Source: Marinobacter sp. | GTDB lineage: Bacteria > Pseudomonadota > Gammaproteobacteria > Pseudomonadales > Oleiphilaceae | Assembly (NCBI GenBank): GCA_018402255.1 | Contig: JAGYIS010000008.1 | Coordinates: 310,001-374,000 of the forward strand | Length of the DNA: 64,000 bases | Direction of reading: 5' to 3' | Shown here: piece by piece, positions 1-7,076 of the stretch | Position numbering within the stretch: position 1 is the first letter of the stretch | Layout: each line of letters starts with the position of its first letter | The notes under the pieces: generated by a model | The model's input: the letters and a program-made list of their open reading frames with translations, nothing else | Databases searched by the model: none | What the model was told of the DNA's origin: nothing | Translations under genes and position numbers: made by a program

Positions 1-494
1 TACAGGGACGTGATAATCACGGACTGTTCTGCACTGCACGCACGGATGAGCGTGAGGATCTGTTCCAGTGGGTCGGTCCGCTGGCGCCAATCCAGTGGAC
101 ACTGTTTGCGGCACCGGATTCCGACATTACCCTGGAAAACCTGGATGACGCCAAGGAATTGCGAATCGCCGGCTATCGGGGTGATGTGATGTCCGATTAC
201 CTGGTAGATCAGGGCTTTGATGTAATCATGAATTCGGCCGGCGATGTTAACCCCCGGCGCCTTGCGCTTGGTCAGGCTGACCTTTGGGTCACCGACGGTC
301 TGGTGGGTCCGCTGGTCGCGGAAGAGGAGCACGGCATTGTCGGCTTGAAGCCGGTACTGGTGTTCCGGGAAACGCCCATGTACCTGGCGATGAGTAAAGA
401 GACCTCCCCGGACGTTATCAGCGACCTGCAACGGGCGATAGACGATGCGCGCGATGCCGGTGAGTTCGATCAGATTATCTCCCGCTATCAATAA
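1..494 (+). CDS. Periplasmic substrate-binding protein, ABC/PBPb type (3' part)
   Basis: This is the C-terminal part of a gene that enters from the left edge. The frame is open from base 3, and the TTG at 159 is internal, not the start. The segment GLFCTARTDERE followed by FQWVGPL is the usual hinge-side motif of extracellular solute-binding proteins of family 3 (PBPb), which bind amino acids or similar small molecules in the periplasm. The tail, with LQRAIDDARDAGEFDQIISRYQ split by helix-like spacing, matches the family's C-terminal end. The ligand cannot be told, and no permease or ATPase gene lies within the window. It is convergent with the lipoprotein gene that follows. Confidence 0.8.
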   Translation, partial: QGRDNHGLFCTARTDEREDLFQWVGPLAPIQWTLFAAPDSDITLENLDDAKELRIAGYRGDVMSDYLVDQGFDVIMNSAGDVNPRRLALGQADLWVTDGLVGPLVAEEEHGIVGLKPVLVFRETPMYLAMSKETSPDVISDLQRAIDDARDAGEFDQIISRYQ

Positions 495-529
495 GCGGTG
501 GTCAGATCGTTTTTGGCGGTTCTGTGACC

Positions 530-979
530 CTAGTTTGTTCGCTCTGTGGGGTACACGGAGCGTGACAGGGTCGGTTCGCAGCCAATTACCCGCCGGGCTT
601 TCCGGTGGGCATGCAGGTACCAGCGTTGCCCGCCCTGGGTGAAGGTGTCGGGCCTGATCTGCACATCTACGGTTTCCATGGTGGCTGGGATGGGGGTGCC
701 GTCCGCGTGCCGGTAAACGCAACTGGTGCCGATGGTCAGTGCCTGCCGGACGGGCACTTCAATAAACTCATCGTCGCGTACGGTCGGGGCCTGGCCGTCG
801 ATGTCGGTGACTTTCAGGCAGGGCCCGAAGTGAATCCGGTCTATATCATCCACAGTTTCTTCCAGGCAGTGATAGGCGCTCAGGAACACGACATTGTCGG
901 CGACACCTTCCTGTCGGTCTGGAAGATTCTGACAGCCGAGCAGGGTGAGGAAGAGTACTGGCGCAGCGATCACTTTCAT
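530..979 (-). CDS. Small lipoprotein of unknown function
   Basis: The product is about 149 residues with a signal peptide and a lipobox (LLGC near residue 17), so it should be lipid-anchored in the envelope. I prefer the ATG at 979 because a GGAG lies about 9 nt upstream; the ATG at 985 sits too close to it. The mature part has several Cys and short beta-rich stretches (IHFGPCLKVTDIDG, TIGTSCVYRHADG) and matches no family I can name. It begins two bases after the stop of the L,D-transpeptidase gene, so the two are probably cotranscribed and the protein may act in cell-wall or envelope work. That role is inference from position only. Confidence 0.65.
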   Translation of the reverse strand: MKVIAAPVLFLTLLGCQNLPDRQEGVADNVVFLSAYHCLEETVDDIDRIHFGPCLKVTDIDGQAPTVRDDEFIEVPVRQALTIGTSCVYRHADGTPIPATMETVDVQIRPDTFTQGGQRWYLHAHRKARRVIGCEPTLSRSVYPTERTN

Positions 980-981
980 GG

Positions 982-2667
982 TCATTGTCTCCTGGGTGTG
1001 GGCATCAGGTCACCATGGGCGTCCATTCGCAAGGCATCAATCAGCTTTTGGTCTCGCCCGTAAATATCATTTCGGAATTGAATAATTCCGAGACTGTCGA
1101 CCCAGACGGTCCAGTACTGCAGATGCACGGTCACCGGGGTTCTGAGGACTGCGTTCACCGGTTCCCTCATCTCGATGGCACGGTCGATATTTTGTCTGGA
1201 CCAGTTGCTGTTGCCTTCCAGCAGCCATTCAGCCAGCTCCATCGGTTTTTCTACCCGGATGCAGCCAGAGCTGAGCGTCCGCTCGGTACGGCCGAACAGT
1301 GACTGTCCGGGGGTGTCGTGCAGATAGACATCGTACTGGTTGGGAAACATAAACTTAACCTGGCCCATGGCGTTGTATGGCCCGGGCTCCTGAACCAGCT
1401 GGTATGGGAAATTGTCTCTGGATAATGAGTGCCAATCGATCGTTGCCGGATCAATTTCCATGCGATCCGCGCCCCAGCCCTGATATACCTTGAAGTTCAT
1501 TCTGGTCAGGTAATCGGGGTCGCGGCGAATCAGCGGCAGTTGATCCTCAATCATCAGCTTGCGCGGAACCGTCCAGGTTGGATTGAACGCCAGGTAGCGG
1601 ATGCGGTCACTGAAGACCGGCGTTTGTCGGTAAGGTCCACCCACAATGACTTTTTGACGCTGTACCTCCTCACCATTCCTGACCAGCACCATATCAAAGC
1701 CCGCGATGTTGACCAGCACATAGGTTTCTCCCAGATCTTCGGGCAGCCAGCGCCAACGTTCCAGATTGGCATCCAGCTGGCGAATTCGTTCGACGGGCAG
1801 CCGGTTCAGGGCGGTGAAGGTCTGGCGTCCGATAATACCATCCGGCTCCAGTCCGTGACGGGCCTGGAATGCGGGAACCGCCCGGATCAGCTCGTCGGTA
1901 TAACGTTCACTGGTAAATATGGCGTCAAACTCATCCTGAGCATCGTTGTCGGCGGTAGGAATATCACCCAGTAGCATCAGGCGACGGCGTATCTCTGGCA
2001 GGCGCGGGTCGTTGTCTCCGGGGCGAATGGAGGGCTTCGATTCCAGAGCTGGCCAGGGCTGGCCCAACAGGGTGGTCAGTGTGCGTCGGGCCGAGACCAG
2101 TCTCTGGTAGTTTGGCGACGACGGCCTCAGCGTTTGCAAGGCTTGATGGATATCATCCTCACGCAACGCGGTGTCGAGCACAGTGTGCATGTCACGCTCA
2201 TACCGATTCGCCGCCCACTCGGCGTCAATGCTTTGCGGGTTTACTTTGCCGTCCTGTAGATGCGATGCCAGTAACAGGAAGGCATCCGACAGCACAAGAT
2301 CAAGATCGGCTTGCAGCTCTTGTTCGGAAGAGCCCTCCGGCTGAAGTGCCAGGGCTGCGATGGTTTCGTGGTGATAATCCGTTGGGTTAAGGCCCTGGTC
2401 AGAAACCTCGCTGATGGCCTGTGCCAGTTGCCGGCGGGCGTTGTAGGAACCCCAGGCGAGATTGAAGTTTCTGGCCTCATAAAAGTGAGTCAGCGCTTGT
2501 TTTGCCATCAAGGGGGAATCAAGAACGGTCACCGAATGGCCCGCCTGCAGGGCCTCAATTCGGTTGATAATGCCGTCGTCGCTGTGCGCAAGCTGTGAGA
2601 ACAGCAGAGTCAGAACGATCGGTACGGATAAGAGGGGCCTGAAGCTTCCTGGACGAGCACCTTGCAT
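982..2667 (-). CDS. ldtD: L,D-transpeptidase, YcbB/LdtD family
   Basis: This is an envelope enzyme that makes 3-3 (DAP-DAP) crosslinks in peptidoglycan using a catalytic cysteine. The order seen is an N-terminal signal sequence, a long helical scaffold, a peptidoglycan-binding region (AFQARHGLEPDGIIGRQT), and the YkuD catalytic domain with HDTPGQSLFG followed by SSGCIRVE. The active Cys is near residue 469. Length (561 aa) fits the YcbB type. The start at 2667 is chosen over the ATG at 2700 because AAGGAGG lies 7-8 nt before it. The small lipoprotein gene follows immediately. Confidence 0.92.
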   Translation of the reverse strand: MQGARPGSFRPLLSVPIVLTLLFSQLAHSDDGIINRIEALQAGHSVTVLDSPLMAKQALTHFYEARNFNLAWGSYNARRQLAQAISEVSDQGLNPTDYHHETIAALALQPEGSSEQELQADLDLVLSDAFLLLASHLQDGKVNPQSIDAEWAANRYERDMHTVLDTALREDDIHQALQTLRPSSPNYQRLVSARRTLTTLLGQPWPALESKPSIRPGDNDPRLPEIRRRLMLLGDIPTADNDAQDEFDAIFTSERYTDELIRAVPAFQARHGLEPDGIIGRQTFTALNRLPVERIRQLDANLERWRWLPEDLGETYVLVNIAGFDMVLVRNGEEVQRQKVIVGGPYRQTPVFSDRIRYLAFNPTWTVPRKLMIEDQLPLIRRDPDYLTRMNFKVYQGWGADRMEIDPATIDWHSLSRDNFPYQLVQEPGPYNAMGQVKFMFPNQYDVYLHDTPGQSLFGRTERTLSSGCIRVEKPMELAEWLLEGNSNWSRQNIDRAIEMREPVNAVLRTPVTVHLQYWTVWVDSLGIIQFRNDIYGRDQKLIDALRMDAHGDLMPTPRRQ

Positions 2668-2808
2668 GATTCTGCCTCCTTGCGGGCCAGAACCCTGCAA
2701 GACGACACGGGTGGCCTGATCCTGGCGCGCCCGTATCTGCAGGGATCTGGTTTAATCCTGAGTGTCCTCCCAGTATATCCTGAAGCCGCTGAGTTGGCTT
2801 GCCCGAGT

Positions 2809-3474
2809 TTAGCCGGCGCGTCCGAACATGCGCTCGAGAAAACCCAGTTCCCTGACGTCGGCAACCGGTAGCGTATCTACCTCAGCCATGGCCTGGCGCC
2901 AGAACACTTCCGGGGTATCAAGATGCTCTACTTTTTTGCGCTCGTCCGGACTGTAGTGGTTATGGTCTCCGGAGACGCCAGCCTCCAACAGCGCCTGAGA
3001 CCAAAGATAGAGCGCAGCCCTGATGGTTCTGAGCAGTCGGCAATAGGCATCGCGACTAAGGTTGATGGCGAGTTCCGCGGTCAGATTGATCTGTTTTTGC
3101 AGACTCACCAGGTCGTCTTTATCCAGCGATACCCGGTTGCCATTACCTTTTTTGCAGTTCAGGCAGATCTGTTCGAGTGATTTCACACCTTCTGCCAGGT
3201 CGAGGTGCGCAAATTCTTTGGTTTGTTGCTCATTGACCGGCGCCGGAATCCATCCGTACTGGGGCGATTTGGCAACGATGTGCCCCGGCAGGTTCAAACG
3301 GTAAGGCGGTGCTTTGTCTTTGTCTGGATAACCATCAAATTCTACCCGGAGCCAGGCGGCCATCTGCCGGTGCCTGAGCATGGTCGCGAGGGTAATGGCA
3401 GATGGCAGTATATCGGCGAGCAGATCACCGGCATCCTGGGTGCGTTCCATGAGGTGATCAACGGATGTTGACAT
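2809..3474 (-). CDS. AbiTii-like domain protein, possible defence-related orphan
   Basis: The product is a 221-residue soluble protein. Residues 25-60 carry a pattern I associate with the AbiTii domain: a helix, then WLRVEFDGYP (41-50) and PPYR (56-59), resembling the family's W-x-x-x-E-L-x-G-Y-P ... P-x-Y-R core. AbiTii was described by computational work as an N-terminal domain in toxin or conflict-system proteins. The middle contains two Cys (ICLNC) and a helical bundle; the C-terminus has no recognised effector. No partner toxin, antitoxin or nuclease lies beside it. The family call rests on motif memory and should be tested by profile search. GGGAG-like bases precede the start. Confidence 0.5.
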   Translation of the reverse strand: MSTSVDHLMERTQDAGDLLADILPSAITLATMLRHRQMAAWLRVEFDGYPDKDKAPPYRLNLPGHIVAKSPQYGWIPAPVNEQQTKEFAHLDLAEGVKSLEQICLNCKKGNGNRVSLDKDDLVSLQKQINLTAELAINLSRDAYCRLLRTIRAALYLWSQALLEAGVSGDHNHYSPDERKKVEHLDTPEVFWRQAMAEVDTLPVADVRELGFLERMFGRAG

Positions 3475-3641
3475 GATTATCTCCCTGAGGGCGCGCGAAA
3501 CCCCTCGTTGTTTTTGTTTTTGGTTCTCCTGTTTCTGGTAGAGGAGTAACCTGTGGTTAGAAATTAAGCAGCAGTAAAGGATTGCGCTGTTGTAAAAGCG
3601 TTATTGCTTTGTAACGACGGGTAAGCAAGGGGGAGCCAGAG

Positions 3642-4301
3642 ATGAACGGTCAGGTTCCGGAGTTCAGTGCGTTACGCCAGCAGATGGTCAGGCAGCAGAT
3701 TGCCGGGCGGGGCATCGTTGATCAACGGGTGCTTGAGGCCATGGGACGAGTGCCCAGGGAGAGCTTTGTCCCGGAGCATCTGGTGAGTGAAGCCTATGAG
3801 GATTACCCCCTGCCCATCGGCTGTGGGCAGACTATTTCACAACCCTACGTTGTCGCGTTGATGGCGCAGTTATTGGCCCTGAAAGGACGTGAGCGGGTAT
3901 TGGATATAGGTACCGGTTCCGGTTACGCGGCTGCGGTACTCGCCTCTATCGCACTTGAAGTCTTCAGCATTGAACGGGTTCCGGAGCTGGCGGAACTGGC
4001 GCTAGGCAATTTGCAGCGGGCCGGATTCAGTCAAGTGCGCATGCGCTGTGGTGACGGCACGCTTGGTTGGCCAGAGGCTGCGCCCTTTGATGGTATCTGT
4101 GTGGCAGCCGGGGCACCTGCGGTACCAGAGTCACTCAAGCAGCAACTGTCTGTCGGTGGTCGCCTGGTGATTCCCGTGGGTTCCGAACAGGGTGCTCAGC
4201 GGCTGGTGTGCATTACCCGACAATCGGATGCCGATTTTGAGCGTCAGGATTTCGGTGATGTGCGGTTTGTCCCCTTGGTGGGCGAGCACGGCTGGTCGTG
4301 A
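3642..4301 (+). CDS. pcm: Protein-L-isoaspartate O-methyltransferase
   Basis: A SAM-dependent repair enzyme that methylates isoaspartyl residues in damaged proteins in the cytoplasm. The conserved QTISQP (active Ser near residue 66), the SAM-binding VLDIGTGSGY (86-95), and IERVPEL and GDG motifs are all present, and the length of 219 aa is normal. The start has an AAGGGGGAG ribosome site. In many gammaproteobacteria pcm sits between surE and nlpD; here that context is missing, so this could be a second, displaced copy. It is convergent with the DUF1338 gene, with only five bases between the stops. Confidence 0.93.
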   Translation: MNGQVPEFSALRQQMVRQQIAGRGIVDQRVLEAMGRVPRESFVPEHLVSEAYEDYPLPIGCGQTISQPYVVALMAQLLALKGRERVLDIGTGSGYAAAVLASIALEVFSIERVPELAELALGNLQRAGFSQVRMRCGDGTLGWPEAAPFDGICVAAGAPAVPESLKQQLSVGGRLVIPVGSEQGAQRLVCITRQSDADFERQDFGDVRFVPLVGEHGWS

Positions 4302-4306
4302 GACTG

Positions 4307-5119
4307 TCACTGCGGCTCGCCCGCATGGGTGCTCTCGAAAATCTTGTCAGCAGACGCCGCCACAAAGCCCGGGTATAGCTGGCCATCCGCGCCAGGGTAA
4401 CGCCGGGCAAATTCGTAAAAGCAGCTGGGTACGGCGGCCACCTGATCCGAAAACGCCAGATCGATCCGGTCGGCCATGGTGGAGGATTGCTCGAGCAAAT
4501 CCTCTGGTGATCCTTTCACCTCTCCGCCGGCAGTATTGATCTGAAAACCATGGTCTTTGAGCAGTTGGTTCATCTGGGGCAGGCTCTGGATTTGCTCAAG
4601 ATGGTTGATGCTGACGGTGAAGTGATTGGCGCGATAGCCCCAGGCTGCCGTCCAGGCCGCGTACTCACTTTCTTCCAGTAGTGTCCTGTAGGTGGCGTAG
4701 TCCAGAGCCCAGTGTCGCCCGGAGTAGAGAAAGTCATCGCCACTGACCGCATCTGGTTCAATTTGCGACACCAGCCGGGTTACGGTGGCTTGAAGGGCGG
4801 GTGAGCACTGGTCTACCAGCAGCTCGGAAATAAATACTTTGGGCACGTTCTGGTTCGGGTGCTCATAATGCCGGGCGTAGAGCTTTTTCGCCTCAAAATG
4901 ATACTCACCGCCCTGGCGGTAACCCAGGCTGGTGAAATGCCGGGCCAGGGCCTCCAGACCGACAGGCGCCAGATTGAAAGTGCGCAGGGCAATGTGATCG
5001 TTGACGATGGCTTGACGCTCCTGCGTGGCCAGAATCTGGTGAATGCGCTCAGCGGAGGGCGTGACCTCTTTGTACGACTGCCATAGCCGAGAAAACAGGG
5101 TGGTGAGATCAGTGTGCAT
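4307..5119 (-). CDS. DUF1338 family protein, 2-oxoadipate dioxygenase/decarboxylase-like
   Basis: The product is 270 residues of the DUF1338 family, whose characterised member HglS is a non-haem Fe(II) enzyme converting 2-oxoadipate to 2-hydroxyglutarate in lysine catabolism. Family features seen are NDHIALRTF (likely metal His at 42), ANHFTVSINHL, and FYEFARRYPG near the end, which would supply the other His and the Glu. It is much shorter than the roughly 460-residue HglS and lies in the compact branch, so the substrate is uncertain. Its start overlaps the end of the AstA-like gene by 11 bp, and AGAGG precedes the ATG, so the two are translationally coupled. Confidence 0.8.
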   Translation of the reverse strand: MHTDLTTLFSRLWQSYKEVTPSAERIHQILATQERQAIVNDHIALRTFNLAPVGLEALARHFTSLGYRQGGEYHFEAKKLYARHYEHPNQNVPKVFISELLVDQCSPALQATVTRLVSQIEPDAVSGDDFLYSGRHWALDYATYRTLLEESEYAAWTAAWGYRANHFTVSINHLEQIQSLPQMNQLLKDHGFQINTAGGEVKGSPEDLLEQSSTMADRIDLAFSDQVAAVPSCFYEFARRYPGADGQLYPGFVAASADKIFESTHAGEPQ

Positions 5120-6188
5120 GGTGAACCTCTTGTCCGGTTGCTGCAGAATTTGGCCGGCGCGCGGACTGGCGAATGATCGGTAACGCGCATGCCTGGCGGG
5201 TGTCGCTCAGGCCGAGCTGCTGTGCGAGCCCGAGTGGCACAGAGAGCTGAGCCGGTAAGTCATCCCCATGGGGAATGTTGAAAAGAGTAGCCCGGAACTC
5301 GGCGCAGTGGGTGTTGGCCAGAATGACAGTGTCGCTTGCCCCATGTGCCGCCACGGATGTCTTCAGTTCTATGTCGCACAGGGCGGTGTTACGAACGCTG
5401 TTGATGGCTTTTCTGGGGCATTCGACGGTAGGCCCCGCATCAAGCAGGTCAACAAACCCTTTGTACCTGAAGCCTTCCTGTTCCAGCATCCGCAACGCGG
5501 GCCGGGTGTGTTCATGCACTTGCCCAACGGCTGCGCGAGCCCGGTCATCCATCGATGAGCTCAGCAGTGCCCCGGCAGGAATCCGTTGCTCCAGAAAGCA
5601 GGCCTGGCTGCCGGTGTTCAACTGGGTGACGGTGGCAAAATCCAGATCGGCGACCTTGTGCCTGAGCCAGTGCCAGAAGGGCGAGTGACCGGATGCATCT
5701 GAAATCCCCCGCATCTCGGCAATGACCGTATCGGAGAACCGCTGAGGGTGCAGCGCCATAAACAAAAAACGCACTCTGGACAGGAGCTTTCCTGCATTGG
5801 CCTGACGAAACTGAGGGCGCAGGTACAGGGAACAGATCTCGGTGCATCCTTTGTAGTGCTCACAGGCTGTCAGAGTTACCTGATGCTGGCGTGCTCCGCT
5901 GCCTTTGACGCGAGCGCATCTGAAATGACGCAATGGCCGGTCAAGACCCACAGAAGCCTGAATGCCGGTGGTGCCCATGATGGCGCCGGAGCGTTCATCC
6001 TCAAGCACGAAAAGATAGTGTTCGTTTGTGGGAGCAATAACCGCCCGGGTAAAGCTCTGCATGGAATGGGTAATTTTCTGAGCGAGTGCATCCCGGTCAG
6101 GCATCAACGAAGTAAAGCCTGGCCCGGATTCAAGAGCAATGTCATACAGGGCGCTGAGGTCAGCTGGTGTCACCGGTCTTATCAACAT
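5109..6188 (-). CDS. Arginine N-succinyltransferase (AstA)-like protein
   Basis: The product is 359 residues with AstA landmarks: N-terminal IRPVTPADLSAL, a FVLED...GTTGI strand pair, SGHSPFWHWL, and GFVDLLDAGPTVEC. AstA uses succinyl-CoA to succinylate arginine in the AST catabolic pathway. The sequence is divergent in the GHSPFW region (RHKVADLDF instead of the usual RHFFxMDF), so it may act on another amino acid. I start at ATG 6188, where AstA homology begins; the upstream extension to 6392 is in the regulatory region. No other ast genes are in the window. It heads a two-gene operon with DUF1338 and is divergent from an Lrp regulator. Confidence 0.72.
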   Translation of the reverse strand: MLIRPVTPADLSALYDIALESGPGFTSLMPDRDALAQKITHSMQSFTRAVIAPTNEHYLFVLEDERSGAIMGTTGIQASVGLDRPLRHFRCARVKGSGARQHQVTLTACEHYKGCTEICSLYLRPQFRQANAGKLLSRVRFLFMALHPQRFSDTVIAEMRGISDASGHSPFWHWLRHKVADLDFATVTQLNTGSQACFLEQRIPAGALLSSSMDDRARAAVGQVHEHTRPALRMLEQEGFRYKGFVDLLDAGPTVECPRKAINSVRNTALCDIELKTSVAAHGASDTVILANTHCAEFRATLFNIPHGDDLPAQLSVPLGLAQQLGLSDTRQACALPIIRQSARRPNSAATGQEVHHAH

Positions 6189-6268
6189 GGCTGGTACCTG
6201 AATATTGTTGGTATTCAGTATGAGATGCTGGCGGGCCAATCTGTAGATTCGAATTGTTCGATTTGATC

Positions 6269-6274
6269 TATAAT
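6269..6274 (+). promoter_or_regulatory. -10 box for the Lrp-type regulator
   Basis: A perfect TATAAT lies 32 bases before the regulator's ATG in an AT-rich stretch between divergent genes. No good -35 is visible at 17 bp; TTCG-rich bases occupy that place. Repeated AATTNTTCG-like and ATTCGG blocks around 6247-6285 may be binding sites for the Lrp-type protein itself. Confidence 0.5.
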
Positions 6275-6305
6275 TCGGACAAATTGGTAGCAAAGGCTTG
6301 TCAAA

Positions 6306-6734
6306 ATGGTCGCAATGCAGGATCAGAAGTTGTTGAAGCTGCTCAGGCTGAACGCCCGCGCCAGTGTTACGGACCTGGCCAAGGCCATGCACGTGTCCCG
6401 GTCAACCATTCAGAACCGGATGGCTCGGCTGGAAAACAGCGGAGTGATTCAGGGTTATACCGTGCAGTTGGGCGGGGAGTTTTCGGCCAGCCAGGTCGAG
6501 GCTCATGTATCTTTGAAGGTCAGCCAAAAGCTGACGGCCAGAACCAATCAGGAACTGGAGCAGATCAGCCAGGTTTGTCAGCTGTGCGCAGTCAGCGGGG
6601 AATACGACTTGATTGCCATTGTTCAGGCCCAGTCATTGGAAGAGTTGAGCCGGATTCTGGACGACATCGCCAATCTTGAAGGCGTGGAGAGAACCAACTC
6701 AGCGGTGGTTCTGGAAACCCGGTTCAGGCGCTGA
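6306..6734 (+). CDS. Lrp/AsnC family transcriptional regulator
   Basis: The product is 142 residues with an N-terminal winged helix-turn-helix (RASVTDLAKAMHVSRSTIQN, about 17-36) and a C-terminal RAM/ligand-binding domain (VCQLCAVSGEYDLIAIV). Such proteins sense amino acids and control their metabolism, often acting on a divergent neighbour. Here the neighbour is the AstA-like/DUF1338 operon, which makes local control likely. The start at 6306 is kept; a second in-frame ATG at 6315 is possible. Confidence 0.9.
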   Translation: MVAMQDQKLLKLLRLNARASVTDLAKAMHVSRSTIQNRMARLENSGVIQGYTVQLGGEFSASQVEAHVSLKVSQKLTARTNQELEQISQVCQLCAVSGEYDLIAIVQAQSLEELSRILDDIANLEGVERTNSAVVLETRFRR

Positions 6735-6742
6735 GCAACTGC

Positions 6743-6850
6743 TCAGGAGCCCAGCATTCCTGCGTACGCGGTGTACAGAAAGGCGGCAGATCCGACAAGG
6801 ATAACGGCCCAGGCGGGAAAAATCAGGACAGAGCGTGTTGTTATTTTCAT
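6743..6850 (-). CDS. Small single-pass membrane protein (35 aa)
   Basis: A short reading frame of 35 residues starts at ATG 6850 with CAGGAG six to seven bases upstream. The sequence has two basic residues near the start (MKITTR) and then one hydrophobic stretch through about residue 30, including PAWAVILVGSAAF, so it should span the inner membrane once. The short length keeps it below normal gene-calling limits. It is convergent with the Lrp gene. The function is unknown; it may be one of the many small membrane proteins that tune transporters or respiratory complexes. Confidence 0.6.
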   Translation of the reverse strand: MKITTRSVLIFPAWAVILVGSAAFLYTAYAGMLGS

Positions 6851-6934
6851 GGCAAACTCCTGTGGTATTGGTTATCAATACGCGATAGCAATCAATCTAG
6901 ACCAGACTTGACAGATGTCACGAAAGTTTTTGAG

Positions 6935-6949
6935 AGCTGAGTCTCAGCT
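6935..6949. promoter_or_regulatory. 15-bp palindrome, possible operator or activator site
   Basis: AGCTGAG-T-CTCAGCT is a perfect 7-1-7 palindrome in the region before the acyl-CoA synthetase gene. It lies about 25 bp upstream of the candidate sigma-54 promoter, so it might be bound by a regulator. It has no T-run and is not a terminator. Confidence 0.4.
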
Positions 6950-6970
6950 TCGAGCTAAATGGCCAATGCC

Positions 6971-6986
6971 TGGGACGTTTATTGCT
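6971..6986 (+). promoter_or_regulatory. Candidate sigma-54 (RpoN) promoter
   Basis: TGGGACG-TTTA-TTGCT matches the -24/-12 consensus TGGCACG-N4-TTGCW with one mismatch and the correct GG-N10-GC spacing. It is on the plus strand 90 bases before the acyl-CoA synthetase ATG. No bacterial enhancer-binding protein gene is nearby. Confidence 0.4.
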
Positions 6987-7076
6987 ATTGAGAGCCTGCC
7001 AAAGTTGGCTAGTATGAAACGAATAACAATAACGCGATTGCAGACAATCTGAAGATAACAACAAAAGGGAGCCACC

